From positions 25,235 through 89,234 of the IMG/VR virus record IMGVR_UViG_3300043548_000582: a stretch of DNA of 64,000 nt; one strand, 5' to 3'. The DNA comes from a virus. The notes under the pieces are model-generated. The model ran no database searches, was not told where the DNA came from, and saw nothing but the letters and a program-made list of their open reading frames with translations. The translations under genes were made by a program, and so were the position numbers. This document shows positions 1 to 8,120 of this stretch, piece after piece (within the stretch, counting starts at the first letter, position 1; each line of letters opens with the position of its first letter).

Positions 1-1
1 G

Positions 2-565
2 TTTGCTTTGAGCAACACCGAACATCTCGCTGTGGTCTATAATAGAGCGATAGACGCCGCTCTTAAAGAAGATTGGGATGCTTTGGCATTTGTTCACGAC
101 GACGTTATTCTGGAACACGATCCAAGACCCAAATTATCGAAACTTTTCGACGAATACGATATGATTGGTGTTGCTGGAACATCTTCAATCGAGCTAAAAT
201 CTCCAGCGTTGTGGCATTTGATGGGTGGTGGCTTCGGTTCTGGTAAACTACATGGCGCTGTTGCTCATGGAGACGAAAAACGGAAACACATGACATCATT
301 TGGAGTGTACCCTCATCGTGTTGTCATGATTGATGGTGTATTTATTGCTATGAATAGAACTCTGATGGAAAAACTAAGATTCGATGAAACCAATCCGTCC
401 AAGTACCATTTTTACGACCTTGACATATCCTCTGCTGCCCATAAGATGGGTTGCCGAGTAGGAGTCGGTGACATCCACATCACACACCAATCAGAGGGAT
501 TGCGTGAATTCACTGATGATTGGAAAGCTGGCGAAAGTTGGTTCCTTAAAAAATATGAATCTTGA
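2..565 (+). CDS. Glycosyltransferase, GT2/StrF-like (5' truncated by window)
   Basis: The reading frame is open from base 2, so the gene very probably begins before the window; a TTG at base 8 is unlikely to be the real start. The product looks like a GT-A nucleotide-sugar transferase of the StrF-like GT2 group. HDDV near the visible N-terminus fits the metal-binding acidic motif, MIDGVFIAMNR fits the acceptor loop, and FYDLDISSAAHKMG fits the C-terminal acidic motif before a closing helix. It overlaps the helicase start by 11 bases. The sugar and acceptor are unknown; the dTDP-sugar genes elsewhere in the window make rhamnose a candidate, which is inference. Confidence 0.7.
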   Translation, partial: FALSNTEHLAVVYNRAIDAALKEDWDALAFVHDDVILEHDPRPKLSKLFDEYDMIGVAGTSSIELKSPALWHLMGGGFGSGKLHGAVAHGDEKRKHMTSFGVYPHRVVMIDGVFIAMNRTLMEKLRFDETNPSKYHFYDLDISSAAHKMGCRVGVGDIHITHQSEGLREFTDDWKAGESWFLKKYES

Positions 566-1871
566 TTTAGAATACTTTGAAAAAGTTATCGCCCGCCAAT
601 CGATGGTGGATTCGTCTTATTTGAACGCAATTGCTGATTATGTAAAGCCCGAATTCTTCGAAGACAAACGTATCGCCAAATATTTCGAAATTGTCAAGGA
701 TTTCCACGACAGGAGAAATGAACTTCCGACTATAACGGAAATAAAAACTTATCTAACTGATGATTCCTTGAAAGAAGGATTTAGACAGTTGGTGGCATCG
801 TTCAAAGAAATCGACAAAAATCTCAATAAGGATGAACTGTATGAAAATACAGAACGCTTTCTGAAAGAAAAGAGTGTGTATAATACTCTTCTGAAAGTTG
901 CATCTGAATTGTCCGAAGGAATTGTCGATACTTCGAAAATCCTAACACAATTTGAAAGCTCATGTAATATAAACTTGATATCCGACAAAGGTATGGAGTT
1001 GTTCTGCGATGCTTCGTTGTTAATCGATGACATCTTGAATGTTGAATCATGCATATCGTCTGGTTGGGAATGGTTGGATAATGCGTTGGGAGGCGGATAC
1101 AGGGAAAATGGTAAGGGGCTGTATGTATACGCTGGTCAGGCAAACATCGGCAAGAGTATTTTCTTGGGTAATACGGCTATCAACATAGCAAAGCAGAATA
1201 AGTCTGTTTTGGTCATTACTCTTGAGATGAGCGAAATGCTTTATGCCAAGAGAATGTCGTCGAATCTTACTTCAATTCCTTTGAATCAATTCGAAAGCTC
1301 AACTGATTCAATCAGAAGCATTCTAGCCAAACGAAAGAGGGAAATACCAGACGGTAAGATCTTCATCAAAGAATTTCCGCCAAGCACGATAACACCAAAG
1401 CAATTGGCGGCGTTTGTTAAGAAGTTTAAAGAGAGCGGCGAGCGTGTAGATGCGATAGTGATCGATTACATCAACCTATTGCATTCAACCATCGGATCTA
1501 ATTCATACGAGCGTGTGAAATACATATGCGAGCAAGTTAGAGCGATGAGTTATCAATTTGCTTGCCCTATAATTTCAGCAACTCAGCTCAATAGATCTGC
1601 CTACAATACAAACAATCCCGGAATGGAAGGATTGTCAGAATCGATTGGTCTTGCTGCTACAGCCGATGTTATTATATCCATCTTCCAAAACGAAGAAGAT
1701 CAGGATATGAATATCATCAGACTTGGTATGATGAAAAATCGATATGGTCCAAGAGGAATGGTTCAACTGATGAAAATCAATTATGATACTTTAACAATTG
1801 AACAAAGTGACGAAGACTGCACAATTCACGAAGATGAGAATATTTCATTACTTGAAAAATTTGCAAATTAG
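555..1871 (+). CDS. 41: DnaB-family replicative helicase (T4 gp41-like)
   Basis: This is the hexameric 5'-3' helicase that unwinds the fork and works with the gp61-type primase encoded downstream. The 438-residue product (T4 gp41 is 475) has a helical N-terminal domain and a RecA-like C-terminal domain with Walker A GQANIGKS at about residues 194-201. Walker B AIVIDYINLL has its aspartate near 304. The segment ISATQLNRSAYN matches the DnaB sensor region. I chose ATG 555 because the residues that follow read as a DnaB N-terminus; an upstream in-frame start at 468 would lie deep inside the glycosyltransferase gene. The family assignment is firm. Confidence 0.93.
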   Translation: MNLDLEYFEKVIARQSMVDSSYLNAIADYVKPEFFEDKRIAKYFEIVKDFHDRRNELPTITEIKTYLTDDSLKEGFRQLVASFKEIDKNLNKDELYENTERFLKEKSVYNTLLKVASELSEGIVDTSKILTQFESSCNINLISDKGMELFCDASLLIDDILNVESCISSGWEWLDNALGGGYRENGKGLYVYAGQANIGKSIFLGNTAINIAKQNKSVLVITLEMSEMLYAKRMSSNLTSIPLNQFESSTDSIRSILAKRKREIPDGKIFIKEFPPSTITPKQLAAFVKKFKESGERVDAIVIDYINLLHSTIGSNSYERVKYICEQVRAMSYQFACPIISATQLNRSAYNTNNPGMEGLSESIGLAATADVIISIFQNEEDQDMNIIRLGMMKNRYGPRGMVQLMKINYDTLTIEQSDEDCTIHEDENISLLEKFAN

Positions 1872-1886
1872 ATTAAATTGTGTTAG

Positions 1887-2738
1887 ATGAACGTTTTTGT
1901 ATGGGTAAATTCCGACTTGGATGGAGTGGGATCAACAGTATTACTTGGGAATATATTTAAAAATTTTGAATACAGACCTATATTCTTTGGCAATTTCGAA
2001 AAAGAATATCTGGAATGGTATGATGATAATTTCCAAAAATATGATAAGATATTCGTAGTTGGAATTCCATTATCTCAAGATATCGTCAACAAACTGGATG
2101 ATAAGAAAGTCGTATTTGTATCAGACAAACTTGAAACAGTGAAAGTCGGAGAATCGACATTGATACAAGAAGACACATCATCGTGTTCTAAATTGCTATA
2201 CAAAAAGTTCAGTAAAAAATTCGAATTTCCGAAACCTTTGAAACTTTTGATAACGATTATAGATGATTATAATAGTTACAATTTAAAGCTTTCGGAAAGT
2301 AAAATAATGAATGCTTTGTATAGAAGAAGCGGATCTAGACGGTTTTACAATTTTGTCAACAATTTCTGGAATGGATTTGAGCAATTCTCAGATAGTGAAT
2401 TGAAAATATCCGAGTCATTTTATAAAGATCTCCAAACGGAATTGGAAAATTTAGACCTTTACAAAGGTACATATCGAGGACATTCAATCATAGCCACATT
2501 CTCATCTTTCAGCGCGTCGGAGGTCGCAGCATCTTTGTTGGACAACTACAATCCTGATGTAGCGATTGTTGTGAATCTAGATACCAAATTTGTTTCTTTT
2601 AGAAAGAAAGCAGGATCACCAGCCGATATTATATTCATGGCTCAAAATTTATGCAACGGTGGTGGTAGTGAGTATTCATCGGGTGGTCAGTTGACATCGA
2701 AATTTTTAGAACTAACAACCCAATTATCTCCACTATGA
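1887..2738 (+). CDS. DHH-superfamily phosphoesterase-like protein (degenerate motifs)
   Basis: The 283-residue product begins with NSDLDGVGS, the position of the first metal-binding DxDG motif of DHH phosphoesterases such as NrnB and RecJ. Near the C-terminus NGGGSEYSSGGQL resembles the GGG-x-SGG substrate loop of the DHHA1 domain. The usual DHH triplet is not visible: the expected strand reads VFVSDKLE. Metal binding may be altered or activity reduced. A nanoRNase, cyclic-dinucleotide phosphodiesterase or 5' exonuclease role is possible. It lies between helicase and gp32 genes, so a role in nucleic-acid metabolism is likely. The next gene starts in its stop codon (ATGA). Confidence 0.6.
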   Translation: MNVFVWVNSDLDGVGSTVLLGNIFKNFEYRPIFFGNFEKEYLEWYDDNFQKYDKIFVVGIPLSQDIVNKLDDKKVVFVSDKLETVKVGESTLIQEDTSSCSKLLYKKFSKKFEFPKPLKLLITIIDDYNSYNLKLSESKIMNALYRRSGSRRFYNFVNNFWNGFEQFSDSELKISESFYKDLQTELENLDLYKGTYRGHSIIATFSSFSASEVAASLLDNYNPDVAIVVNLDTKFVSFRKKAGSPADIIFMAQNLCNGGGSEYSSGGQLTSKFLELTTQLSPL

Positions 2739-3034
2739 ACGCAGATCCATCCAACAGTATGATAGAAAATGAACAATGGCATTTGTTTTTATGCTATTGC
2801 ACATTTATAGTAAACATTCAAGGTAAGAAAATGTCTGTGCAGAATGTTTTCGTACATACGCTACAAAATGATAAAATGCGAAACTTATTGAAAAAATTAC
2901 TGTGCATGGACACTGACTTCGATGTTGTTAAAATGTTTTTGGATTTTGATCCCAGCCTTGTCAAGAGCAAGTATGTGACCAAATATCTAAATAATCGAAC
3001 TAAAACTTCGAAAAAAGTTGGGAAAACATCTTGA
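2735..3034 (+). CDS. Hypothetical protein, replication cluster
   Basis: The 99-residue product is not recognised. It starts in an ATGA overlap with the DHH gene, so it is probably translationally coupled to it. The first half is aromatic and hydrophobic. The C-terminus is strongly basic (KTSKKVGKTS), which would suit nucleic-acid contact. An internal ATG at 2831 would give a shorter 67-residue form. Confidence 0.6.
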   Translation: MNADPSNSMIENEQWHLFLCYCTFIVNIQGKKMSVQNVFVHTLQNDKMRNLLKKLLCMDTDFDVVKMFLDFDPSLVKSKYVTKYLNNRTKTSKKVGKTS

Positions 3035-3058
3035 CTTATCGAGTTTTTGGATTAAATT
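3031..3058 (+). promoter_or_regulatory. Possible sigma-70-like promoter upstream of the gp32 gene
   Basis: TTGACT at 3031-3036 is followed by a 16-base spacer and TAAATT at 3053-3058. It would drive the small membrane gene and gp32. The -10 match is poor and AT-rich DNA makes such hits common. Confidence 0.28.
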
Positions 3059-3083
3059 AAATGGGTAAGAAGAATCTGACCGA

Positions 3084-3263
3084 ATGAAAACTCTAATATA
3101 CTTTATTTTGATTTTGATACTACTGAAAGTGTTAAAATTGATTGAATTAAGTTGGTTTTGGATTTTGGCTCCGGTATTTTTACCAGTCTCCATCGTATCG
3201 GCACTTTGTCTAATTGCCGCTATTTGGACGACAATTCGCATATATAAACTAATAAAAGAATAA
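3084..3263 (+). CDS. Small membrane protein, hypothetical
   Basis: This 59-residue product starts MKTLIYFILILILL and contains two hydrophobic stretches (about residues 4-30 and 31-52) consistent with one or two membrane spans; the end IYKLIKE is basic. It fills the gap between the 99-residue gene and gp32. An 8-codon micro-ORF at 3061-3087 (MGKKNLTE) ends in an ATGA overlap with this start and could couple translation. No function can be assigned. Confidence 0.55.
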   Translation: MKTLIYFILILILLKVLKLIELSWFWILAPVFLPVSIVSALCLIAAIWTTIRIYKLIKE

Positions 3264-3267
3264 AAAA

Positions 3268-4158
3268 ATGAGTACTAAAAATAAATTCAATGCTAGCATG
3301 TTTGAAAAGATTAAGGACGCCCTTAATAAAACCACTGAAACTTCCAATAGCGCATTTTCGAATGTGATGAAGTTTCCCGCTGGGAAGACATACACGCTTC
3401 GTATAGTTCCTAATCTGGAAGACCCTGAGAAGACATTCTTCCATCACTATACACACGGTTGGAAGAGCAAGACTACCGGTAGTTATATCTCAACGCTATC
3501 ACTGCAAACATTCGGTGAGCGCGATCCAATCACCGAAACATTCTGGTCACTCATCAAGAGTGATGACAAGAATGAGAAAGAACTTGGTAAAGTTATTCGC
3601 CGCAAGGAGAATTGGTTTGTCAATGTTTATGTAATCGATGATCCATCAAATCCTGACAACAATGGAACTGTCAAGATTTTGAAAATTGGACCACAGATCA
3701 AAAAGATCATCGATGATGCCCTTACCGGAGATGGCGCAGAAGAATTCGGTTATCGAATCTTCGATCTTGGTGAAGATGGTGCAAACCTCAAGATCAAAGC
3801 TGAAACCAGTGGAGATTTCGTAACATTTGCATCTTCTGGCTTCTACAACAAGCCTCAGATCAAGCTATCAGATGAACAAATCGATAAGATTTACGAATCT
3901 GCACATGATCTGGAAGCCATCTATCCCAAGAAGACAGTTGATGAGCTTCAAGAAATCTTGGATGTTCATTTTTACGGAAAGAGTGGTGGAAAGACTTCCA
4001 CACCCAAGACTACAAATGCAACACTGAAGCAACCACCAGTTCTAGATGATGACGATGTGAATGATGATATTCCATTCGATTTCCCATCCAAAACAAGTGG
4101 TTCAAGTGAACCAAGTGAAGATGATATCGATAAAATGCTAGCCGACCTAGAAGACTAA
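3268..4158 (+). CDS. 32: Single-stranded DNA-binding protein (T4 gp32-like)
   Basis: The product coats single-stranded DNA at the fork and organises replication, recombination and repair. Its 296 residues compare with 301 in T4 gp32. The N-terminal part has the OB-fold region beginning FPAGKTYTLRIVPN and continuing FHHYTHGWKSK. A Ser/Thr-rich linker leads to a very acidic C-terminal tail (DDDDVNDDIPFD and SEDDIDKMLADLED), the part that recruits partners in T4. The cysteines of the T4 zinc site are absent: after HHYTHG the sequence reads SLQTFGERDPITE with no Cys. Its place beside helicase, clamp and primase genes supports the call. Confidence 0.85.
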   Translation: MSTKNKFNASMFEKIKDALNKTTETSNSAFSNVMKFPAGKTYTLRIVPNLEDPEKTFFHHYTHGWKSKTTGSYISTLSLQTFGERDPITETFWSLIKSDDKNEKELGKVIRRKENWFVNVYVIDDPSNPDNNGTVKILKIGPQIKKIIDDALTGDGAEEFGYRIFDLGEDGANLKIKAETSGDFVTFASSGFYNKPQIKLSDEQIDKIYESAHDLEAIYPKKTVDELQEILDVHFYGKSGGKTSTPKTTNATLKQPPVLDDDDVNDDIPFDFPSKTSGSSEPSEDDIDKMLADLED

Positions 4159-4161
4159 TAT

Positions 4162-4602
4162 ATGTTAACACCTGAAGATAAAAAAGTATTATTGGATTTT
4201 GCTGGCCCACTCTTTGCTCAAAGTAAAGAGATCGATTCGATGTATTACAACGACTCGAAGCCAAAAACTGATGGTATTGAAGATTCAGGTATCGCGTATG
4301 GAATTCAAAAGGCGCTTGAGAGAGATTTCGCAAACTCTCAAGCGCCTCGTCGCGTCGAAGCTGCTCATGTACCCATGCCTCAGTATATTCCAATTCCACA
4401 GCATATACCAGCTCCGATGCCTCAATACGCGCCTCCTGTTCCTCAACAAGATCCAGACCAGTTGGAGTTTAAGTTCAACGTAACCGAGCAAGAAAAAACA
4501 AACACGTTGTTGGAAGCTCAAAATAAACTCATCAAACAGTTGATAACCAAGATCGATAAGCTAATATCCATTTCAAATGAAAGCACAAAAGCTAAAACTT
4601 AA
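4162..4602 (+). CDS. Hypothetical protein with proline-rich linker and coiled coil
   Basis: The 146-residue product has an acidic N-terminal half, a Pro/Gln-rich linker (MPQYIPIPQHIPAPMPQY) and a helical C-terminus rich in Leu, Ile and Lys that should form a coiled coil. It lies directly between gp32 and the sliding clamp and overlaps the clamp start by 26 bases. The layout suggests an adaptor or a loader-type accessory protein, but no family was recognised and a helicase-loader (gp59) role is only a positional guess. Confidence 0.6.
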   Translation: MLTPEDKKVLLDFAGPLFAQSKEIDSMYYNDSKPKTDGIEDSGIAYGIQKALERDFANSQAPRRVEAAHVPMPQYIPIPQHIPAPMPQYAPPVPQQDPDQLEFKFNVTEQEKTNTLLEAQNKLIKQLITKIDKLISISNESTKAKT

Positions 4603-5302
4603 CAAATCTGATTTCTTATTCTTTCTGGATTCACTATCCAAGCTCAGCGATTCCGCCATTCTAACTATTAAAGATGGCGGAATTTCCGCATTAAGTACTA
4701 ATATAGATGCGTCGTTGTTTTTGTGGAATTCAATGCCAGTCGAGTGTGACGATGATATAAGCACTCTCAATATACCTTCACTATCAAAGCTTAAATCAGC
4801 GTTGGATTTGTGTGAATCGTCCGAGTTTATTGAGTTGACCCTCAATAGAAACAACCTTGAGTATCGGGGATCTTCTGTGAAGTTTAAATATCACCTCCAC
4901 GAAGATGGGGTTCTCATGAAGAGCAAGACCAGTCTGGAAAAGCTCAAGAGTTTGAAGTATGATATATCCACAGTCTTTTCAAGAAGCTTTTTGAAATCTT
5001 TCTTGAAGGCAGCTACTTCTTTTTCAAAAATCACCAAATTACACTTGTATACTGATGATGATCATCTGATGTGGTCATTAAAGGATTCAACCATAGCAAA
5101 CAGCGATGTATTCACTATGAAAGGCAACGAAGTTGACTTTGAGTTGGATTCTTTAATTCTGAACATAGACAATATACGTCTAATGCAGTTCCCAACTGAT
5201 AATATCAATTTAAAAATAAACACATCACTTGGAATTGCTAAAATTGAGTTGAAATATGGGAGCGTCGATCTAAATTATACTATATCAAGTTTAATAAAAT
5301 GA
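4577..5302 (+). CDS. 45: Sliding clamp, DNA polymerase processivity factor (gp45-like)
   Basis: The trimeric ring tethers DNA polymerase to DNA and, in T4, also activates late transcription. The 241-residue product (T4 gp45 is 228) shows two clamp-like repeats. Each has alternating strands and a helix: LSKLSDSAILTIKDGGISAL starts repeat one and SFLKSFLKAATSFSKITKLHL starts repeat two. Identity to T4 by eye is low, so the call rests on length, fold pattern and position between gp32 and primase. A cognate clamp-loader gene is present at 31135. The next gene overlaps by an ATGA. Confidence 0.7.
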   Translation: MKAQKLKLNKSDFLFFLDSLSKLSDSAILTIKDGGISALSTNIDASLFLWNSMPVECDDDISTLNIPSLSKLKSALDLCESSEFIELTLNRNNLEYRGSSVKFKYHLHEDGVLMKSKTSLEKLKSLKYDISTVFSRSFLKSFLKAATSFSKITKLHLYTDDDHLMWSLKDSTIANSDVFTMKGNEVDFELDSLILNIDNIRLMQFPTDNINLKINTSLGIAKIELKYGSVDLNYTISSLIK

Positions 5303-5637
5303 TTAAAAACAAAGTATCAACACTGGGTTATTTTTTAAAGCGTCTGCGTGATTGTGGATTCATAGCTATAAAAGTATATGACAAGTATTCATTTCAAGAT
5401 TCACGAAAGTGGACTGTTATGGTCGATCCCGGTGGCAGAAGCGTTGGTATAACTTGCTACCAAAACAAAGATTACAAGGGTGATGTGTTTTTTGAAATAA
5501 ACGACGGCGGCACCCTCTTTCCAAAGAATTACAATTTGAAAACAAATTCCATGGAAATTGTGATTACTTCTCTTCTGGAAAAGGGAGTAAATCAAAAGAG
5601 CGAGGATAATGAATTTCTAAAAAAAGAAAAGGTTTAA
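5299..5637 (+). CDS. Hypothetical protein, replication cluster
   Basis: The 112-residue product starts in an ATGA overlap with the clamp gene. It is beta-rich in the middle (KWTVMVDPGGRSVGITCYQN) and ends in a charged tail (EDNEFLKKEKV). No motif was recognised. The position is that of T4 clamp-loader and RegA genes, but it resembles neither. Confidence 0.6.
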   Translation: MIKNKVSTLGYFLKRLRDCGFIAIKVYDKYSFQDSRKWTVMVDPGGRSVGITCYQNKDYKGDVFFEINDGGTLFPKNYNLKTNSMEIVITSLLEKGVNQKSEDNEFLKKEKV

Positions 5638-5639
5638 TT

Positions 5640-5651
5640 TAAATACTATTA
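5640..5651 (+). promoter_or_regulatory. Late-type promoter box TAAATA before 5651 gene
   Basis: TAAATA at 5640-5645 lies 5 bases before the ATG at 5651, the same geometry as the structural genes. It is the only such box found inside the replication module. Confidence 0.5.
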
Positions 5652-5935
5652 TGAACGATGACGAATCGGATTATACGGAAGACGATATAAAGAAACTTTT
5701 AATTGATTCGTTAAAAATAAAATTAAAAGATGATAGGAAAAAACCTAGTCGGGTTAAAATGAATCAGGCTATAATTTCGTCTTTAAGTGAGTTCATGAGT
5801 TGCTTTGCCCTCATAGGTTATGATTTAGAAGGCAATTACGTCAATCTAAGGATAAGCAAAACACCTATGGATAAATCTGCTTTGGAGCATTCCTTTATAA
5901 AGGAGTTTAGTAAATTTATAAATGAGTCAATGTAA
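5651..5935 (+). CDS. Hypothetical acidic protein
   Basis: The 94-residue product begins with an acidic segment (MNDDESDYTEDD), followed by a basic helix and a mixed domain ending KEFSKFINESM. No family was recognised. It is linked to the next gene by a TAATG stop-start overlap and has its own late-type box upstream. Confidence 0.6.
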   Translation: MNDDESDYTEDDIKKLLIDSLKIKLKDDRKKPSRVKMNQAIISSLSEFMSCFALIGYDLEGNYVNLRISKTPMDKSALEHSFIKEFSKFINESM

Positions 5936-6216
5936 TGTTGAAGGGTTTATTCAAGAAAAAACTAAGATTTGGAGACGCATATGCGGTGCAAACTGGTGAT
6001 TATGCGGGTCAAATGTACATTTTCATAGAAAAAACAAAGGACAGCTATGAATTCTTGTCAAGTCCGCTGATGGAAAATCGATCAGTGCCTGTGGAAAAGT
6101 TTGACTTTGCGTTGCAGGAAGGTATAATTGAGTATGTCGAAAGGTTGCCTAGATATGTCCGCAATATTACGCGGGCTAAATTCAAAGAAAACGAATCATT
6201 TTATAAATCTGCCTGA
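5935..6216 (+). CDS. Hypothetical protein upstream of primase
   Basis: The 93-residue product begins with a basic stretch (MLKGLFKKKLRFGD) and has a small beta-rich core (VQTGDYAGQMYIFIE) that looks like an SH3 or KOW-like barrel, though no family is certain. Its 3' third overlaps the proposed primase start in another frame, indicating tight translational coupling. Confidence 0.6.
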   Translation: MLKGLFKKKLRFGDAYAVQTGDYAGQMYIFIEKTKDSYEFLSSPLMENRSVPVEKFDFALQEGIIEYVERLPRYVRNITRAKFKENESFYKSA

Positions 6217-7222
6217 GAGTTATGTGGTTTCCAAGTTTTTTGAACTGGGACCATATCCAACGCAGAACGCATACAACAACACATATCAATGTTGCTGCCC
6301 TATATGTAAAGAAGGTAAAAGTTTTGGAAAAAAACAGAGATGTTTCTACATCCCATCAAACGATTTGATATTTTGCCACAATTGTGGATGGTCTAGCAAG
6401 CCTCTGAAGTGGATTACCACAGTCTCCGGGATGTCGGTATCTGAAGTTTATGCAGAAATACAACAGGGTGAGTTTGATATGATTAATATATCAGATGGCG
6501 AAGTTCCAACCTCTGTTGAAGTGCCATCATTACCTCAAGATTGCATCAATTTATACGACAAAACTCAAGTCTCGTTCTACATTAAAAATAATATAGTTGT
6601 AAATGCCTTCAAATATTTAAAATCTAGAAATCTGCTGAAGGCCATCAACAAACCAGACTCCATGTATATATCTTTGAAGGATTATGGACACAAAAACAGA
6701 TTGGTTCTACCATTCAAGGACGTTGATGGTAAAATTGTATTCTACCAAAGCCGTAAAATATTTGATTGGGACGAAAAATGCAGATACTTATCAAAGCGTG
6801 ATTCAGATAAATCGCTATTCAACATAGATAAGGTCGATTCATCGAATGGTGATGTCATTTACATGTTTGAAGGCCCGATTGATGCGTGTTTTATAAAAAA
6901 CGGAGTCGCGGTCGCTGGCATTAATGAAGGTAATGTGCTGTTTACAAATAAACAAGAAGAACAACTAAGGCAGTTTAAGTTTTTCAAAGTTGTTTGGTGT
7001 TTGGATAGCCAATATTTGGATTCAGCGAGTAGAGAAAAAACCAAAGTGTTGCTAGAATCTGGACAAACTGTATTTATTTGGCCTGAAAATTACGGCAAAA
7101 GATACAAAGACTTCAATGAAATGTGTATAGATAGAGATATTTTTGAAATAGATCAAGAATTTGTCAATAAAAATACATATTCTGGTAAATTGGGTCTTAC
7201 AAGATTAAGAATGATCAATTAA
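6134..7222 (+). CDS. 61: DNA primase (T4 gp61-like)
   Basis: The primase makes short RNA primers for lagging-strand synthesis with the gp41-type helicase. An N-terminal zinc-binding domain has the CCCPIC and CHNC cysteine pairs at about residues 53-58 and 81-84. The catalytic core has NRLVLPF and the TOPRIM motif FEGPIDACFIKNG around residue 245, close to the T4 gp61 motif. The product has 362 residues (T4 gp61 is 342). ATG 6134 overlaps the previous gene by 83 bases; ATG 6155 (MSAILRGLNS) is an equally plausible start. A terminator follows the stop codon. Confidence 0.9.
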   Translation: MSKGCLDMSAILRGLNSKKTNHFINLPESYVVSKFFELGPYPTQNAYNNTYQCCCPICKEGKSFGKKQRCFYIPSNDLIFCHNCGWSSKPLKWITTVSGMSVSEVYAEIQQGEFDMINISDGEVPTSVEVPSLPQDCINLYDKTQVSFYIKNNIVVNAFKYLKSRNLLKAINKPDSMYISLKDYGHKNRLVLPFKDVDGKIVFYQSRKIFDWDEKCRYLSKRDSDKSLFNIDKVDSSNGDVIYMFEGPIDACFIKNGVAVAGINEGNVLFTNKQEEQLRQFKFFKVVWCLDSQYLDSASREKTKVLLESGQTVFIWPENYGKRYKDFNEMCIDRDIFEIDQEFVNKNTYSGKLGLTRLRMIN

Positions 7223-7228
7223 ACAAAA

Positions 7229-7257
7229 AACCCATGGATAACCATGGGTTTTTTTTT
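7229..7257 (+). terminator. Rho-independent terminator after primase gene
   Basis: AACCCATGG at 7229-7237 pairs with CCATGGGTT at 7242-7250 around an ATAA loop, and T residues run on to 7257. An A-run precedes the stem, so it could also stop the opposing 7279 gene. It marks the end of the replication module. Confidence 0.85.
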
Positions 7258-7278
7258 GATTTTTAGGGTTTTTAAAAT

Positions 7279-7722
7279 TCAGACATACTTGTATTTCGCA
7301 TTCTTGGTCTGCGCCATGAATCCGAGGAATCCTTGGTGCAACGCAGCCAAGTCAGAAGCAACACGGGATATCTTCGTTTGCTGTGATTGTTTCATCTTAT
7401 CAAACACTGTATCAGGCTCCGCATTAGCTAATCTGCTTTGAATGCTTGTTGGGTCTTCGCTATTCAAGACCTTTAAGAATTGATCGATTGAATCAATCCA
7501 TGTTTGCAGTTCACCTACGATTTGCTGGTTTCTTTTTGAGAGGATATCAGCTAATTCGCTTTGTGTAGTGTCCATATCAGTCGATGCGTCGAATGCAGTT
7601 GGGTCAGTTCCATCATCTAGAGAGTTTTCCATAGCATCTCTTTCGAGATCGTCATCCATCATATCAATATCATCGGCTTCTAATAAAACCTTCTTAAATC
7701 TAGCAGCGTATAGATTGGTCAT
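7279..7722 (-). CDS. Hypothetical acidic helical protein, possible internal head protein
   Basis: The 147-residue product begins MTNLYAARFKKVLLEADD. Such a short amphipathic N-terminus ending in Leu-x-Glu resembles T4 capsid-targeting sequences and gp21 protease sites. A very acidic stretch (DDIDMMDDDLERD) follows, then long helices (ELQTWIDSIDQFLKVLN). The start at 7722 is preferred over an in-frame one at 7779 because a TAAATA box sits 5 bases upstream of it. It is divergent from the 7758 gene. An internal or scaffold role is inference. Confidence 0.65.
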   Translation of the reverse strand: MTNLYAARFKKVLLEADDIDMMDDDLERDAMENSLDDGTDPTAFDASTDMDTTQSELADILSKRNQQIVGELQTWIDSIDQFLKVLNSEDPTSIQSRLANAEPDTVFDKMKQSQQTKISRVASDLAALHQGFLGFMAQTKNAKYKYV

Positions 7723-7733
7723 AGCAGTATTTA
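7723..7733 (-). promoter_or_regulatory. Late-type promoter for the 7279-7722 gene
   Basis: TAAATA (minus strand, 7728-7733) stands 5 bases before ATG 7722. It forms a divergent pair with the box at 7747. Confidence 0.65.
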
Positions 7734-7746
7734 GTGCTTTGATGAA

Positions 7747-7758
7747 TAAATATACACA
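7747..7758 (+). promoter_or_regulatory. Late-type promoter for the 7758 gene
   Basis: TAAATA at 7747-7752 lies 5 bases before ATG 7758. Confidence 0.65.
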
Positions 7759-8120
7759 TGGCAAGCAAAGATTCCCCATATTCTACAGGTTTCATGTCTT
7801 CAAATATTAATTTTGATACTGATACCGAACAAATGTTTAGACAGATCAAAAGAGAAGAAAACGAAACACACGAAGCTATTCCAACTTTGCCATATGAAAT
7901 GACAATGTTGCCACAATACTGCGCGAATATTGTCGATAATGCCATGAATGCATCAATTAACATAGAAAATGTACTAAAATCTAAGAATTTTAAAAATAAA
8001 GACGACCTTTTAAAGTTAAAGAACAATTTGGATAAAATGATAAAATATCTCATCAGAAATGTCGATCCAACTCTTGACAAATTCGCAATAAGGCGTAGTA
8101 TGGACTCAAATGACGAGTAA
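7758..8120 (+). CDS. Hypothetical helical protein
   Basis: The 120-residue product starts MASKDSPYSTGFMSSN and is predicted mostly helical, with a Lys-rich middle (KNFKNKDDLLKLKNNLDKM) that could form a coiled coil. No family was recognised. It has its own late-type promoter and overlaps the following membrane-protein gene by 11 bases. Confidence 0.6.
   Translation: MASKDSPYSTGFMSSNINFDTDTEQMFRQIKREENETHEAIPTLPYEMTMLPQYCANIVDNAMNASINIENVLKSKNFKNKDDLLKLKNNLDKMIKYLIRNVDPTLDKFAIRRSMDSNDE

Noticed and set aside
8-565. TTG at position 8 as a true gene start
   Set aside because: The frame is open to the window edge and the visible N-terminus is already inside the glycosyltransferase domain.
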